A DNA stretch of 64,000 nt from positions 41,717 through 105,716 of the forward strand of contig JAJKHS010000131.1 in the NCBI GenBank assembly GCA_021154885.1. Direction: 5' to 3'. Within the stretch, counting starts at the first letter, position 1, and each line of letters begins with the position of its first letter. Below the pieces are notes generated by a model. That model was not told the origin of the DNA. It ran no database searches and saw only the letters and a list, made by a program, of their open reading frames with translations. This DNA is from Thermoanaerobaculum sp. (GTDB taxonomy: Bacteria > Acidobacteriota > Thermoanaerobaculia > Multivoradales > UBA5704). A program made the translations under genes and the position numbers. Of this stretch, positions 44,576 through 53,149 are shown one piece after another.

Positions 44576-46567
44576 CTAAGCCACCCCCCACATCTCCACC
44601 GACGGCCGGTCCGTCCCCGCCGCCAGGGCGTCCCCTGCCGGGGAGAAGACCACCGAGGTGACGCAGGACGAGGCGACCGGCAGGGTCTCCTGGAGCTTGC
44701 CGGCCTCGGGGTCCCACAGCCGCACGGCGCCGTCCAGCCCGCCGGTCGCCAGCAGCGTGCCCGCGGGATGGAAGGCGAGAGCGGAGACGGCCTGCGGGTG
44801 GCCGGTGAGGACGGCCGTACGCTCGCCGGTCTCGGCACTCCAGATCCGCAGGGTACGGTCGACGCTGGCGCTCGCCACCAGGGAGCCGTCCGGCGAAAAG
44901 ACGACCGCCGTCACCGCCTGACGGTGAGCCCGGAAGCCGATGCGGGTGCGCAGGGTCTCGAGGTCGACGATCTCCAGCATCCCGCCTGCGGTGCCGTAGA
45001 CGACCTCCCGGCCGCCTGGGGAGAGGCCGGCGGCGGTCACCGGCTCGGCGCTGCCGAGCGTCCGCCGCGGCCGGCCGGTGGTGGCGTCCCAGAGCCAGAC
45101 CTCCTGGCCCGAGCCGCTCGTCACCAGCGTCCGGCCGTCCCGAGAGAACGCCGCCGTGCACACCGCGCCGGTGTGACCGGCGAGAGTCGCGAGGAGACAG
45201 CTCGTCCGCGGGTCCCACAGGCGCACGGTGCCGTCCCGGCCGCCGCTCGCCAGCAGCGGGGCTGCCGGAGAGAACGCCACGGCGTGGACCGGCCCGTCGT
45301 GCCCGGCGAGCTCCGCCAGCGCCTGGTCGCTCCCCGGACCCCACAGCCGCACCACGCCGTCGTCGCCGGCGCCGGCCAGCACCTGGCCATCGGGCGAAAA
45401 CGCGACACACCCGACCGTTTTCCCTTGGACGTCCAGCCGCCGGCTGAAGAGCCGCGCCGCTGGCCAGTCGACCGGTCCAGAGGCCGCGCGCCGCGGATGT
45501 CGCGGATATTGTCTCTCGGGCGTGGGCAGGGCCACGGCCGGTCGCGCGGAGATCTCCTCCTGCACGGCCGCCAGGACCTCCGCCACCTCCCGGGCGCTCC
45601 CCGGCCGCGCCTCCGGATCGGGGTCCAGGAGCGCGAGGACGAGCCGCTGGAAGCTCTCCGGGATGCGGGGGCCGGGGCGGAGGACGGGGATGGCCGGACG
45701 CTCCGTCGCCGGCAGCCGTCCGGCGAGCAGCTCGTGGAGCACCACCCCCAGGGAGTAGAGGTCCGAGCGCGGATCGGCCCACTGATCGCGGCAGTCGCGG
45801 CGCAGGCGCTCGGGCGCCAGATATCCGGGAGTGCCGGCCACCGCGTCCGGCGGGGCCAGGGCCTCCAGGACTGGCGTCAACCCGACGTCCAGCAGCTTCC
45901 AGCTCCCCTGGGGGGTGAGGATGATGTGCCGCGGCTTGAGGTCGCCGTGGATCGTGCCGAAGGCATGGAGGGCCGCCAGGGCCTCCGCCACCTCCCGGCC
46001 GAGCCCGCAGACTTTGTCGAGGGACACCGGCTGGCTCAGCTCGAAGGGGTCCGTGCCCCGGACCAGCTCCAGGACCAGGAACGGCGAGCCGTCCTCGGTC
46101 TCACCTACCTCGCGTACGCCGGCGAGCCCCGGATGCCGTAGCGCGGTGAGGGGCTCGGCCTGGCGCGCGAAGCGCCCGGGGGGCAGGTGGTCTTGCAGTT
46201 GATCGCGCCGCAGCACCTTGAAGGCCCAGCGGCTCTGCTCCTCCAGGTCCACCGCCTCGAAGACCTCGCCGAGGGGACCGCCGCCGAGCCGGCGTTCCAG
46301 CCCATAGCGGCCGTGGACCGTGGCGCCCACCCGGATCTCCGGGTCCGCCGTCGTCTCCGGTTCGTCCTCCGGCGGCGACACGGCGGTGGCGGGGCTCGGC
46401 AGCTCGCGCTCGGCGCCATCCTCGTGGGCCGCCCCGGCCGCCCGTTCCCGGGCCTCGGCGGCCGCCTCCCGGGCTGCGGTCTGGAATTGCAGGAGCGCCT
46501 TCGCGTCCAGCGGACAGAAGAGGAACTCGTCGGGATACGTAGTACTGCAGTCCGGACAGACTTTCAT
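44576..46567 (-). CDS. Ser/Thr protein kinase with zinc-ribbon N-terminus and C-terminal WD40 repeats
   Basis: About 663 residues; ATG at 46567 has GGGGAAGGG upstream. It starts with a zinc-ribbon-like CPDCSTTYPDEFLFCPLD, then a 50-residue charged linker, then the kinase (LGGGPLGEVFEAVD, FKVLRRDQLQ, HGDLKPRHIIL, LLDVGLTP). The catalytic loop has His where the metal-binding Asn normally stands (DLKPxN becomes DLKPRH), and DFG is DVG, so catalysis may be poor. Seven WD40-like repeats follow, each with a strip such as VWLWDATTGRPRR or IWSAETGERT. Such kinase-WD40 fusions are frequent in Acidobacteriota. Confidence 0.85.
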   Translation of the reverse strand: MKVCPDCSTTYPDEFLFCPLDAKALLQFQTAAREAAAEARERAAGAAHEDGAERELPSPATAVSPPEDEPETTADPEIRVGATVHGRYGLERRLGGGPLGEVFEAVDLEEQSRWAFKVLRRDQLQDHLPPGRFARQAEPLTALRHPGLAGVREVGETEDGSPFLVLELVRGTDPFELSQPVSLDKVCGLGREVAEALAALHAFGTIHGDLKPRHIILTPQGSWKLLDVGLTPVLEALAPPDAVAGTPGYLAPERLRRDCRDQWADPRSDLYSLGVVLHELLAGRLPATERPAIPVLRPGPRIPESFQRLVLALLDPDPEARPGSAREVAEVLAAVQEEISARPAVALPTPERQYPRHPRRAASGPVDWPAARLFSRRLDVQGKTVGCVAFSPDGQVLAGAGDDGVVRLWGPGSDQALAELAGHDGPVHAVAFSPAAPLLASGGRDGTVRLWDPRTSCLLATLAGHTGAVCTAAFSRDGRTLVTSGSGQEVWLWDATTGRPRRTLGSAEPVTAAGLSPGGREVVYGTAGGMLEIVDLETLRTRIGFRAHRQAVTAVVFSPDGSLVASASVDRTLRIWSAETGERTAVLTGHPQAVSALAFHPAGTLLATGGLDGAVRLWDPEAGKLQETLPVASSCVTSVVFSPAGDALAAGTDRPSVEMWGVA

Positions 46568-46725
46568 CGTCAGCCCTTCCCCTGGTAAATCAGAAAACAG
46601 GTTCGCTGGGACAAAGTATGCGCCATCTGCTCTGAATTGCAAGGGGTGGCGTGACGCCGGCGTGACTCGGCCCGTCACCTACGCCACGGCGACCGGACGG
46701 GATAAGATCCCCAAGGCGGAAAATA

Positions 46726-47418
46726 ATGCGGAAAATCATGACGAAAAGAGAAAAAGCCCATCGCATCTCCGAGATCCTCGACCGGCTCTTCCCGGCCGTG
46801 GACATCCCCCTCCAGCACCAGGACCCGTTCACGCTGCTGGTGGCGGTGGTGCTCTCGGCGCAGACCACGGACAAGCTGGTCAACGAGGTGACGCCCGCCC
46901 TCTTCGCCCGCGCCTCGACCCCCGCGGCCCTGGCGGCCCTGCCGGTGGACGAGGTCAAACGGCTGATCCGCCGCATCGGCCTCACGGACACCAAGGCGAA
47001 GAACCTGCAGCGGCTCTCCAAGATCCTGGAGGCTGAGCACGGCGGCCAGGTGCCCCGGACCCTCCACGCCCTGGAGGCGCTCCCCGGCGTCGGCCACAAG
47101 ACGGCCTCCGTGGTGCTCAACCAGGCCTTCGGCCTGGCCGCCTTCGCGGTGGACACCCACATCCACCGGCTGGCGGCCCGCTGGGGGTTGTCCAGCGGCA
47201 GGAACGTGGAGCAGACGGAGCGCGACCTGAAGCAGCTCTTTCCCGAGGAGGCCTGGGGGAAGGTCCACCTCCAGATCATCTACTTCGGCCGCCAGTACTG
47301 TCCGGCCCTCTACCACGACCTCGAGGGCTGCCCCATCTGCTCCTGGGCGGCGTCGAAGAAGCGGAAGGAGGAGGAGCGGCGGCGGAATCTGGGGCTGCGG
47401 CGGAGGGGGCCGGCGTAG
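46726..47418 (+). CDS. nth: endonuclease III (DNA glycosylase/AP lyase) with an altered Cys cluster
   Basis: A 230-residue protein with the helix-hairpin-helix LEALPGVGHKTASVVLNQAF (catalytic Lys) and the catalytic Asp in AVDTHIHRLAARWGL. It removes oxidised pyrimidines. The C-terminal iron-sulphur loop reads YCPALYHDLEGCPICSW: C-x9-C-x2-C, with no fourth Cys, instead of the standard C-x6-C-x2-C-x5-C. The protein continues with a Lys/Arg/Glu-rich tail. Either the cluster is absent or it uses an unusual ligand. It lies 158 bp from the divergent kinase. Confidence 0.88.
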   Translation: MRKIMTKREKAHRISEILDRLFPAVDIPLQHQDPFTLLVAVVLSAQTTDKLVNEVTPALFARASTPAALAALPVDEVKRLIRRIGLTDTKAKNLQRLSKILEAEHGGQVPRTLHALEALPGVGHKTASVVLNQAFGLAAFAVDTHIHRLAARWGLSSGRNVEQTERDLKQLFPEEAWGKVHLQIIYFGRQYCPALYHDLEGCPICSWAASKKRKEEERRRNLGLRRRGPA

Positions 47419-47420
47419 CC

Positions 47421-47676
47421 CCCGCCCAAAACCTCACCCCTGTCCCCTCTCCCACCGCACTCCCCCCGACCGGGAGAGGGGAACGCGGTCCCGGCCCTTT
47501 TGCTGACTCAGAAAGTCTTCGACTCTGGGCGGTTTCAGAAGACAGATCAAGAGGGCTCAATCAACGACACCTCTTCCATAAAGATCCGTTTTGGCAACAC
47601 CGGCGAAGTCACGTTCCCCTCTCCCGGTCGGGGGGAGTGCGGTGGGAGAGGGGACAGGGGTGAGGGCTTGGGCGGG
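47421..47676. repeat. 256-bp element with about 65-bp inverted arms
   Basis: The left arm 47421-47484 and right arm 47612-47676 are nearly perfect reverse complements, starting CCCGCCCAA and including CTCACCCCTGTCCCCTCTCC and GGGAGAGGGGAACG. The centre is about 127 bp without a gene. The arm blocks also occur in the repeat within addB (16590-16745). It resembles a non-autonomous mobile element or a large palindromic repeat. Confidence 0.75.
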
Positions 47677-47684
47677 CGGCAGCC

Positions 47685-48080
47685 TCAGATCCACGTCTTC
47701 CGCCGAGCGAAGGCCAGGATCTCGGAGATCACCCCCGAGGTGTCGCCGAAGATCCGATCATTGGGAAACCGGAGGATCGTGAAGCCGAGGCCGCGAAGAT
47801 ACGCATCCCGTTCCCGGTCTCGGGCTGCGCCCTGTTCGTCTGCGTGGACCTCTCCGTCCAGCTCGATCAGCAGCCTGATCTCGGAGCAGCAGAAGTCCGC
47901 AATGAAAGGATCGATGGGGAACTGGCGCCGGAATTTCAGACCTCGCAACCGGCGGTCTCGGAGCACCCGCCACATCATCCTCTCGGCAGGCGTCTGCCGC
48001 TTTCTCAGAATTCGGGCCAGATGACTCACTTGCCCTCCGACGCATTGTTCTCGGAAAAAGAAACCCGCAGAAGCTACCAC
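47685..48080 (-). CDS. DUF559-family protein (Vsr/PD-(D/E)XK-like)
   Basis: Up to 131 residues; a GTG at 48029 (V-SHLARILRKRQTPAE) is the likelier start, giving about 114 residues. The core RKRQTPAERMMWRVLRDRRLRGLKFRRQFPI, then FIADFCCSEIRLLIELDGEVHA and RERDAYLRGLGFTILRF, is a DUF559 signature. The Asp in IADF and the Glu in IELDG are placed like Vsr nuclease residues. Such small proteins are widespread and often linked to repeats. Function is not proven. Confidence 0.85.
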   Translation of the reverse strand: MVASAGFFFREQCVGGQVSHLARILRKRQTPAERMMWRVLRDRRLRGLKFRRQFPIDPFIADFCCSEIRLLIELDGEVHADEQGAARDRERDAYLRGLGFTILRFPNDRIFGDTSGVISEILAFARRKTWI

Positions 48081-48115
48081 AAAGGCCGCGGCCCTCGAGA
48101 TATCATCGGTCCGCC

Positions 48116-49156
48116 ATGGACCGCTTCGCCCGCTACGCCTGGATCACCCTTTTCTGGAATGTCGTCGTCATCCTCTGGGGGTCGATCGTGCGAGCCACGG
48201 GCTCCGGGGCGGGGTGTGGCAGCCACTGGCCACTGTGCAACGGGGTGATGGTGCCGCGGGCGCCGAAGATCGAGACGATCATCGAGTTTTCCCACCGCCT
48301 GACCAGCGGCGCCGCTTTGCTGCTGGTGGTGGGCCTCGCGGTGTGGGCGTTCCGGGCCCGGCCGCGAGGGCATGCGTCGCGGAAGGCGGCGCTGTTCTCC
48401 CTGGGATTCATGCTCAGCGAGGCGGCCGTCGGAGCCGGACTGGTTCTCTTTAAGCTGGTGGCCGACAACGAGTCCATGGCCCGGGCGATGTTCATGGCGA
48501 CCCACCTGGTCAACACCTTCCTGCTCCTCGGCGCCTTGGCGCTCACCGCGCATTTCGCCAGCGGCGGGGCGCCGTTCCGTGTCCGCGGCCAGGGCGTGCT
48601 GGGAGGCGGGATCGTCCTGGTCCTGCTCGGCATCCTGCTCTCCAGCGTCAGCGGCGCCGTGGCCGCCCTGGGGGACACGCTGTTCCCGGCGACCTCCCTC
48701 TCCCGAGCCCTGGAGGCGGACCTGTCGCCCACGGCCCACCTGCTCATCCGGCTGCGGCTTTTTCACCCCGGGATCGCGATCACCGTGGGGCTGCTCGCCC
48801 TTTTCCTCGCCTTGCGGATGCTGCGCGATCACCTCTCGCCGGCGGCGGACCGGCTCGCGGGTTGGACGTGCGCGCTGGTCTTCCTCCAGTTCCTGGCGGG
48901 GCTGCTGAACGTCCTGCTGCTGGCACCGGTGTGGCTCCAGGTCGTCCACCTGCTGCTGGCGGACCTGCTCTGGATCGCGCTCCTGCTGCTGGGCTCGACG
49001 GCTCTGGCCGCCTCCTACTCGAAAGCCCCACCGCGCCCCTTGCCGAGCTCGAAGGAGCGGGCGCCTGCGGCGGCCTCGCCGCTCGCCAGGGTGTCGGCCC
49101 CGAGCCGGGCTTCTACTTTGAGGCCCTCGGACAAGGGCAGCCCCAGTCCCTCGTAG
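48116..49156 (+). CDS. ctaA: heme A synthase (COX15/CtaA family)
   Basis: A 346-residue membrane protein with about eight helices. The start is in WITLFWNVVVILWGSIVRATGSGAGC. Histidines sit in EFSHRLTSG, ATHLVNTF and RLFHPGIAI, and near VVHLLLADLLW; these bind heme in this family. It converts heme O to heme A for cytochrome oxidase. The GSGAGCGSHWPLCNG loop carries Cys pairs like other CtaA proteins. The last 46 residues lie opposite the enoyl-CoA hydratase gene and look like a shadow-encoded tail, so the core should end near 49015. Confidence 0.9.
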   Translation: MDRFARYAWITLFWNVVVILWGSIVRATGSGAGCGSHWPLCNGVMVPRAPKIETIIEFSHRLTSGAALLLVVGLAVWAFRARPRGHASRKAALFSLGFMLSEAAVGAGLVLFKLVADNESMARAMFMATHLVNTFLLLGALALTAHFASGGAPFRVRGQGVLGGGIVLVLLGILLSSVSGAVAALGDTLFPATSLSRALEADLSPTAHLLIRLRLFHPGIAITVGLLALFLALRMLRDHLSPAADRLAGWTCALVFLQFLAGLLNVLLLAPVWLQVVHLLLADLLWIALLLLGSTALAASYSKAPPRPLPSSKERAPAAASPLARVSAPSRASTLRPSDKGSPSPS

Positions 49157-49779
49157 ACGGCCTGGCGGTCGTTGCGCAGCGCCGCCTGGGGAAACGCGGC
49201 CATGGCGTGGGCCAGCTCGGTCGCCCGGCGCAGGGCCTGCCCTTCCGGCACCACCTCGCTGACCAGGCCCATGGCTCGGGCCTCGTGGGCGCGGACGGGC
49301 CGGCCGGTGAGGATCATCTCCAGGGCCCGGCCGAGGCCGACGATGCGGGGGAGGCGCTGTGTGCCGCCGTCGACCAGGGGGACGCCGAAGCGCCGCTCGA
49401 AGCAGCCGAAGACGGCCGTCTCGTCGGCGATCCGCAGGTCGCACCAGCAGGCGAGCTCGAGGCCGCCGGCCACGCAGTAGCCGGCGACGGCGGCGATCGT
49501 GGGCTTGGAGACGGCGAGGCGGGTGAAGCCGAGGGGACCGTGCTCGCCATCCACCTCGGCGGCGAGCGCCTCGAGGTCCTTGAGGTCGGCCCCGGCGCAG
49601 AAGACCTGGCCGCCGCCGGTGAGGATGCCGACCCGCGCTCCGGGGTCCGCGTCGAAGGCGAGCCACACCTCGCGCAGGAGGCGGGCAGTCCGCGCGTCGA
49701 TCGCGTTGCGCGCCGCCGGCCGGTTCAGCCGGAAGATGCGGACCGGGCCGTCGGCGGAGATGAGGACGGGGAGGTCCAA
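49015..49779 (-). CDS. enoyl-CoA hydratase/isomerase family protein (crotonase)
   Basis: A 254-residue protein with the crotonase signatures GQVFCAGADLKDLE and TIAAVAGYCVAGGLELACWCDLRIA, which form the CoA oxyanion hole. At the hydratase Glu positions it has GCFERRFGVPLVDGGTQRLPRIVG, so an acidic residue is available for catalysis. It converges with ctaA, overlapping its 3' end by 142 bp, and lies 13 bp after pilB on the same strand. Which acyl-CoA it uses cannot be told. Confidence 0.9.
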   Translation of the reverse strand: MDLPVLISADGPVRIFRLNRPAARNAIDARTARLLREVWLAFDADPGARVGILTGGGQVFCAGADLKDLEALAAEVDGEHGPLGFTRLAVSKPTIAAVAGYCVAGGLELACWCDLRIADETAVFGCFERRFGVPLVDGGTQRLPRIVGLGRALEMILTGRPVRAHEARAMGLVSEVVPEGQALRRATELAHAMAAFPQAALRNDRQAVYEGLGLPLSEGLKVEARLGADTLASGEAAAGARSFELGKGRGGAFE

Positions 49780-49792
49780 GGGCTCACGCCCC

Positions 49793-51556
49793 TTACAGCA
49801 CCGTCTCGCGCACGACCTCGTCGAGCGTCGTCATGCCGTCGCGGATCTTCTGCAGGCCGCTGCCGCGCAGAGTCATCATGCCGTTCTGGACGGCCTTCTG
49901 GCGCAGCTCGAAGGCGCTGGCGCCGGAGAGGATCATCTCCCGCATCTCGTCTTCGACCTCCAGCACCTCGTAGAGGCCGACGCGGCCCTTGTAGCCGGTG
50001 TTGCTGCACCGTTCGCAGCCGCGGCCCTTGAAGAGCTTGAGCGTGCGCGACTCGTGCTCGGAGAAGCCGGCCTGGACGAGCGCCGCCGGCGGCACGTCGA
50101 GCGGCTCCTTGCAGAAGGTGCAGATGCGGCGCACCAGCCGCTGGGCCACGATCATGTGCACCGAGGTGGCGACCAGGAAGGGCTCGATGCCCATGTTCAT
50201 CAGGCGGCTGATCGAGGACGGCGCGTCGTTGGTGTGGAGGGTCGAGAGCACCAGGTGGCCCGTCATGGCGGCCTTGATCGCCACCTCGGCCGTCTCGAAG
50301 TCGCGGACCTCGCCCACCAGGATGATGTTCGGGTCCTGGCGCAGGAAGGAGCGCAGCGCCGCCGCGAAGTTCAGGCCGATCTGCTCGCGCGTCTGCACCT
50401 GGTTGATGCCCGAGAGGTTGAACTCCACCGGGTCCTCGGCGGTCATGATGTTGACCTCCGGAGTGTTGATGCGCTGCAGGGCCGAGTAGAGGGTGTTCGT
50501 CTTTCCTGAGCCCGTGGGACCGGTGACCAGCACCATGCCATAGGGCTTGAGGATCGCCGCCTCGAATTTGCGCAGCGACTCCGGCTCGAAGCCCAGCTTC
50601 GACATATCGAGCATGAGCTTGTCCTTGTCGAGCAGGCGCATGACGATCTTCTCGCCGAACAGCGTGGGGAGCACGGAGACGCGATAGTCGAGGTCCTTGG
50701 TCCGGCCGGAGATCTTGGTCTTGATCTTGATGCGTCCGTCCTGGGGCAGCCGCTTTTCGGCGATGTCGAGCCGCGCCATGATCTTGCAGCGGCTGGTGAT
50801 GGCCTCCTTGAGCTTGAGCGGCGGATGCATCATCTCGTAGAGGATGCCGTCGATCCGGTAGCGGACCCGGTATTCCTTTTCATAAGGCTCGATGTGGATG
50901 TCCGAGGCGCCGCGCTTGATCGCATCGGTCAGCACCAGGTTCACCAGCTTGACGACCGGCGCCTGCTCGGACTCCTCTTCGAGCGCCGCGAGGTCGAGGT
51001 CCTGGTCTTCGTCCAGGACTTCGAGGTCGGTGCCCGAGCCCTCCTCCGAGAGGTCCGACATCACCTTCTTCAGCTCGATGGCGTGGGTCGAGCCGTAGTA
51101 CCGGTCGATCGAGACCCGGATGGCCGTCTCCGAAGCCACCACCGGCTCCACCCGGTAGCCGGTCATGAACTTCACGTCGTCCATGGCGAAGACGTTGGTG
51201 GGATCGATCATCGCCACCGTCACCGTGGCGCCGGACTTGGAGACGGGCAGGATGGTGTACTTGCGGGCGATGTCGGCGGGAATGATCTTGAGGACCGCCT
51301 CGTCGATCTCCATGCCGTTGAGGTCGACCGCGGGAACCTTGAAGTGTTGGGCGAGCGAGTCGACGAGCTGCTTCTCGGTCAGGTATCCGAGCTTGACGAG
51401 GTTGGTCCCCACCCGCCCGCCCTGCTCTTTCTGCAGGCCGAGCGCCTCGTTGAGCTGCGTCTGGTTGATCTTGCCGGTCCGCATCAGCAGCTCTCCGAGC
51501 TTGTCGGGGACCTGCGTGACGGCTTGCGGCCGGCGTATCGGTTCCGGTTGTGCCAT
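49793..51556 (-). CDS. pilB: type IV pilus extension ATPase PilB
   Basis: The 587-residue ATPase has the N-terminal MshEN/GspE_N domain (ALGLQKEQGGRVGTNLVKLGYLTEKQLVDSLAQHF), Walker A GPTGSGKTNTLYSAL, the Asp/His boxes ILVGEVRDFETAEVAIKAAMTGHLVLSTLHTNDA, and a tetracysteine motif CTFC ... CERCSNTGYKGR typical of PilB/GspE. It powers pilus assembly at the inner membrane. The ending QKIRDGMTTLDEVVRETVL is normal. It is followed by the enoyl-CoA hydratase gene and separated by 109 bp from waaC. Confidence 0.95.
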   Translation of the reverse strand: MAQPEPIRRPQAVTQVPDKLGELLMRTGKINQTQLNEALGLQKEQGGRVGTNLVKLGYLTEKQLVDSLAQHFKVPAVDLNGMEIDEAVLKIIPADIARKYTILPVSKSGATVTVAMIDPTNVFAMDDVKFMTGYRVEPVVASETAIRVSIDRYYGSTHAIELKKVMSDLSEEGSGTDLEVLDEDQDLDLAALEEESEQAPVVKLVNLVLTDAIKRGASDIHIEPYEKEYRVRYRIDGILYEMMHPPLKLKEAITSRCKIMARLDIAEKRLPQDGRIKIKTKISGRTKDLDYRVSVLPTLFGEKIVMRLLDKDKLMLDMSKLGFEPESLRKFEAAILKPYGMVLVTGPTGSGKTNTLYSALQRINTPEVNIMTAEDPVEFNLSGINQVQTREQIGLNFAAALRSFLRQDPNIILVGEVRDFETAEVAIKAAMTGHLVLSTLHTNDAPSSISRLMNMGIEPFLVATSVHMIVAQRLVRRICTFCKEPLDVPPAALVQAGFSEHESRTLKLFKGRGCERCSNTGYKGRVGLYEVLEVEDEMREMILSGASAFELRQKAVQNGMMTLRGSGLQKIRDGMTTLDEVVRETVL

Positions 51557-51665
51557 GCGCTACCCTTATCGAGCCCGCTGCGGGCCCATGCAGCCAGGTA
51601 GGGAGAGATATCCCTCTTGCCTGTGAGAAACCGGGCCGCAGTCTACCAGCCGCCGGGAAAGGGGG

Positions 51666-52676
51666 TCAATGAGCGAGGATCTCCGCCGCCCGCTCCGCCA
51701 CCCGGCGCGGCGGGACCTCCAGCAGGCAGGCCTTGGTCTCCGCAAAGCGCTTGTAGCAGAAGCTGCATGGCAGGCGACGGTAGAGGGCGTGGTCCGGAGC
51801 GCCGTAGGGGCCGCTGCGCTCGGGGTCCGTGGGACCCATCACCATGAGCACCGGAGTGCCCATGGCGTGGGCGAGGTGGGTGGGGCCGGAGTCGCCGCCC
51901 AGCATCAGCCGCGCCCGCCGGATGAGCGCCGCCAGTGTGGGCAGGTCCGGCGCCGGCACGGTGCGGACGGCCTCGCCGCCGGCGGCCTGGACCCCGGCGG
52001 CCAGCTCCTCCTCGCCGCGCGCCACCGCCACCCAGGTGGGCACGCCCGCCGCCGCGTGGAGCCGCCGGGCCGCCTCTCCCCACCACGCCGGCGGGTAGCG
52101 CTTGTTGGCCCAGCCCGCCCCGGGGTGGAGGAGGACGAACGGCTCGCCCGCCGCGACGTCCCTCTCCGTCGCCGTCTCCTCCCGGAAGAGCTTCTCCGGA
52201 CCGAAGTCCGCCGGCTCGGCCGGCAGATCCAGGGCGTCGAGGAGAGAGAGCATGCGGTCCACGGCGTGGATTCCCCGGGGGACGACCGGCTGGCTGATCC
52301 AGATCGCGCTCGACGGCTCACGCCGGGCAGAACGGGCAAAGCCGATCCGCCGGTCGGCGAGGGTGAGGGCGGAGATCACCCCCGCCTTGTGGTTGCCCAT
52401 CAGGTCCAGCACCGCGTCCGGAGCGAAGCGGTCGAGAGAGGAGAGGAAGGCCCGCAGCTCGCGCAGGTTCTCCACGCCGAGAGACCGGCGCCAGTGGCGC
52501 AGCCGCACCACCAGCAGCTCGTCGAGATCGGGATGCCCTTGGAGGAGGGGAGCCATGGACTCCTCCACCACCCAGCCGATCTTCGCCTCCGGAAGCTGCC
52601 GGCGCAGGGCCGTGAGCACCGGCAGGGCGTGGACGATGTCCCCCAGGGCGCTGGTGCGGACGAGGAGGATCCTCAA
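51666..52676 (-). CDS. waaC: lipopolysaccharide heptosyltransferase (glycosyltransferase family 9)
   Basis: The 336-residue protein begins MRILLVRTSALGDIVHALPVL, the family 9 start. The conserved loops LDLMGNHKAGVISAL and LLGGDSGPTHLAHAMGTPVLMVMGPTDPERSGPYG (heptose-nucleotide binding) are present. It adds L-glycero-D-manno-heptose to the inner core on Kdo. Its start overlaps the stop of rfaE2 (ATGA), so the three genes form a heptose operon. The WaaC versus WaaF choice rests on this short operon and the SAxGD motif; it is not certain. Confidence 0.85.
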   Translation of the reverse strand: MRILLVRTSALGDIVHALPVLTALRRQLPEAKIGWVVEESMAPLLQGHPDLDELLVVRLRHWRRSLGVENLRELRAFLSSLDRFAPDAVLDLMGNHKAGVISALTLADRRIGFARSARREPSSAIWISQPVVPRGIHAVDRMLSLLDALDLPAEPADFGPEKLFREETATERDVAAGEPFVLLHPGAGWANKRYPPAWWGEAARRLHAAAGVPTWVAVARGEEELAAGVQAAGGEAVRTVPAPDLPTLAALIRRARLMLGGDSGPTHLAHAMGTPVLMVMGPTDPERSGPYGAPDHALYRRLPCSFCYKRFAETKACLLEVPPRRVAERAAEILAH

Positions 52677-53149
52677 GGCAGGGCCTTCACTTTGGAGATC
52701 AGATCGCTCGTGGCATGGTCCTTGGGATCGCCCACCAGGGCCGTGCGGCCGCCGTAGGCGCGGACCACGCCGTACTCGGGGACGCGCTGCGGCGTGCCGT
52801 AGTCCGTCCCCTTGCAGTGGACGTCCGGCTGCAGCTCGGCCAGCAGGGGGGCGGGGGAGTCGCCGTCGAAGACCACCACGAAGTCGACCGGCTCCAGGGC
52901 GGCCAGCAGCTCGGCCCGCTCCGCCGCCGGCACCACCGGCCGGCCCGAGCCCTTGAGGCGCGACACCGAGGGGTCGTCGTTGAGGCCCACCACCAGGGCG
53001 TCCCCCTCGGCGCGGGCGGCCTGGAGGTAGCGCAGGTGCCCCACGTGAAGAAGGTCGAAGTGGCCGTTGGCGAAGGCGACCTTCTTCCCCTGCGCCTTGA
53101 GGGCCGCGATCCGTCCTTTGAGCTCCGGGATGGTCAGGACAATCCCCAC
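52673..53149 (-). CDS. rfaE2: D-glycero-beta-D-manno-heptose 1-phosphate adenylyltransferase
   Basis: A 158-residue nucleotidyltransferase with the HxGH motif in GHFDLLHVGHLRYLQAA and the C-terminal SKVK tail. VVGLNDDPSVSRLKG and VHCKGTDY are typical of the HldE C-domain/RfaE2. It makes ADP-heptose precursor from heptose 1-phosphate. It is separate from the kinase (split form) and overlaps it by 16 bp. Operon rfaE1-rfaE2-waaC. Confidence 0.93.
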   Translation of the reverse strand: MGIVLTIPELKGRIAALKAQGKKVAFANGHFDLLHVGHLRYLQAARAEGDALVVGLNDDPSVSRLKGSGRPVVPAAERAELLAALEPVDFVVVFDGDSPAPLLAELQPDVHCKGTDYGTPQRVPEYGVVRAYGGRTALVGDPKDHATSDLISKVKALP

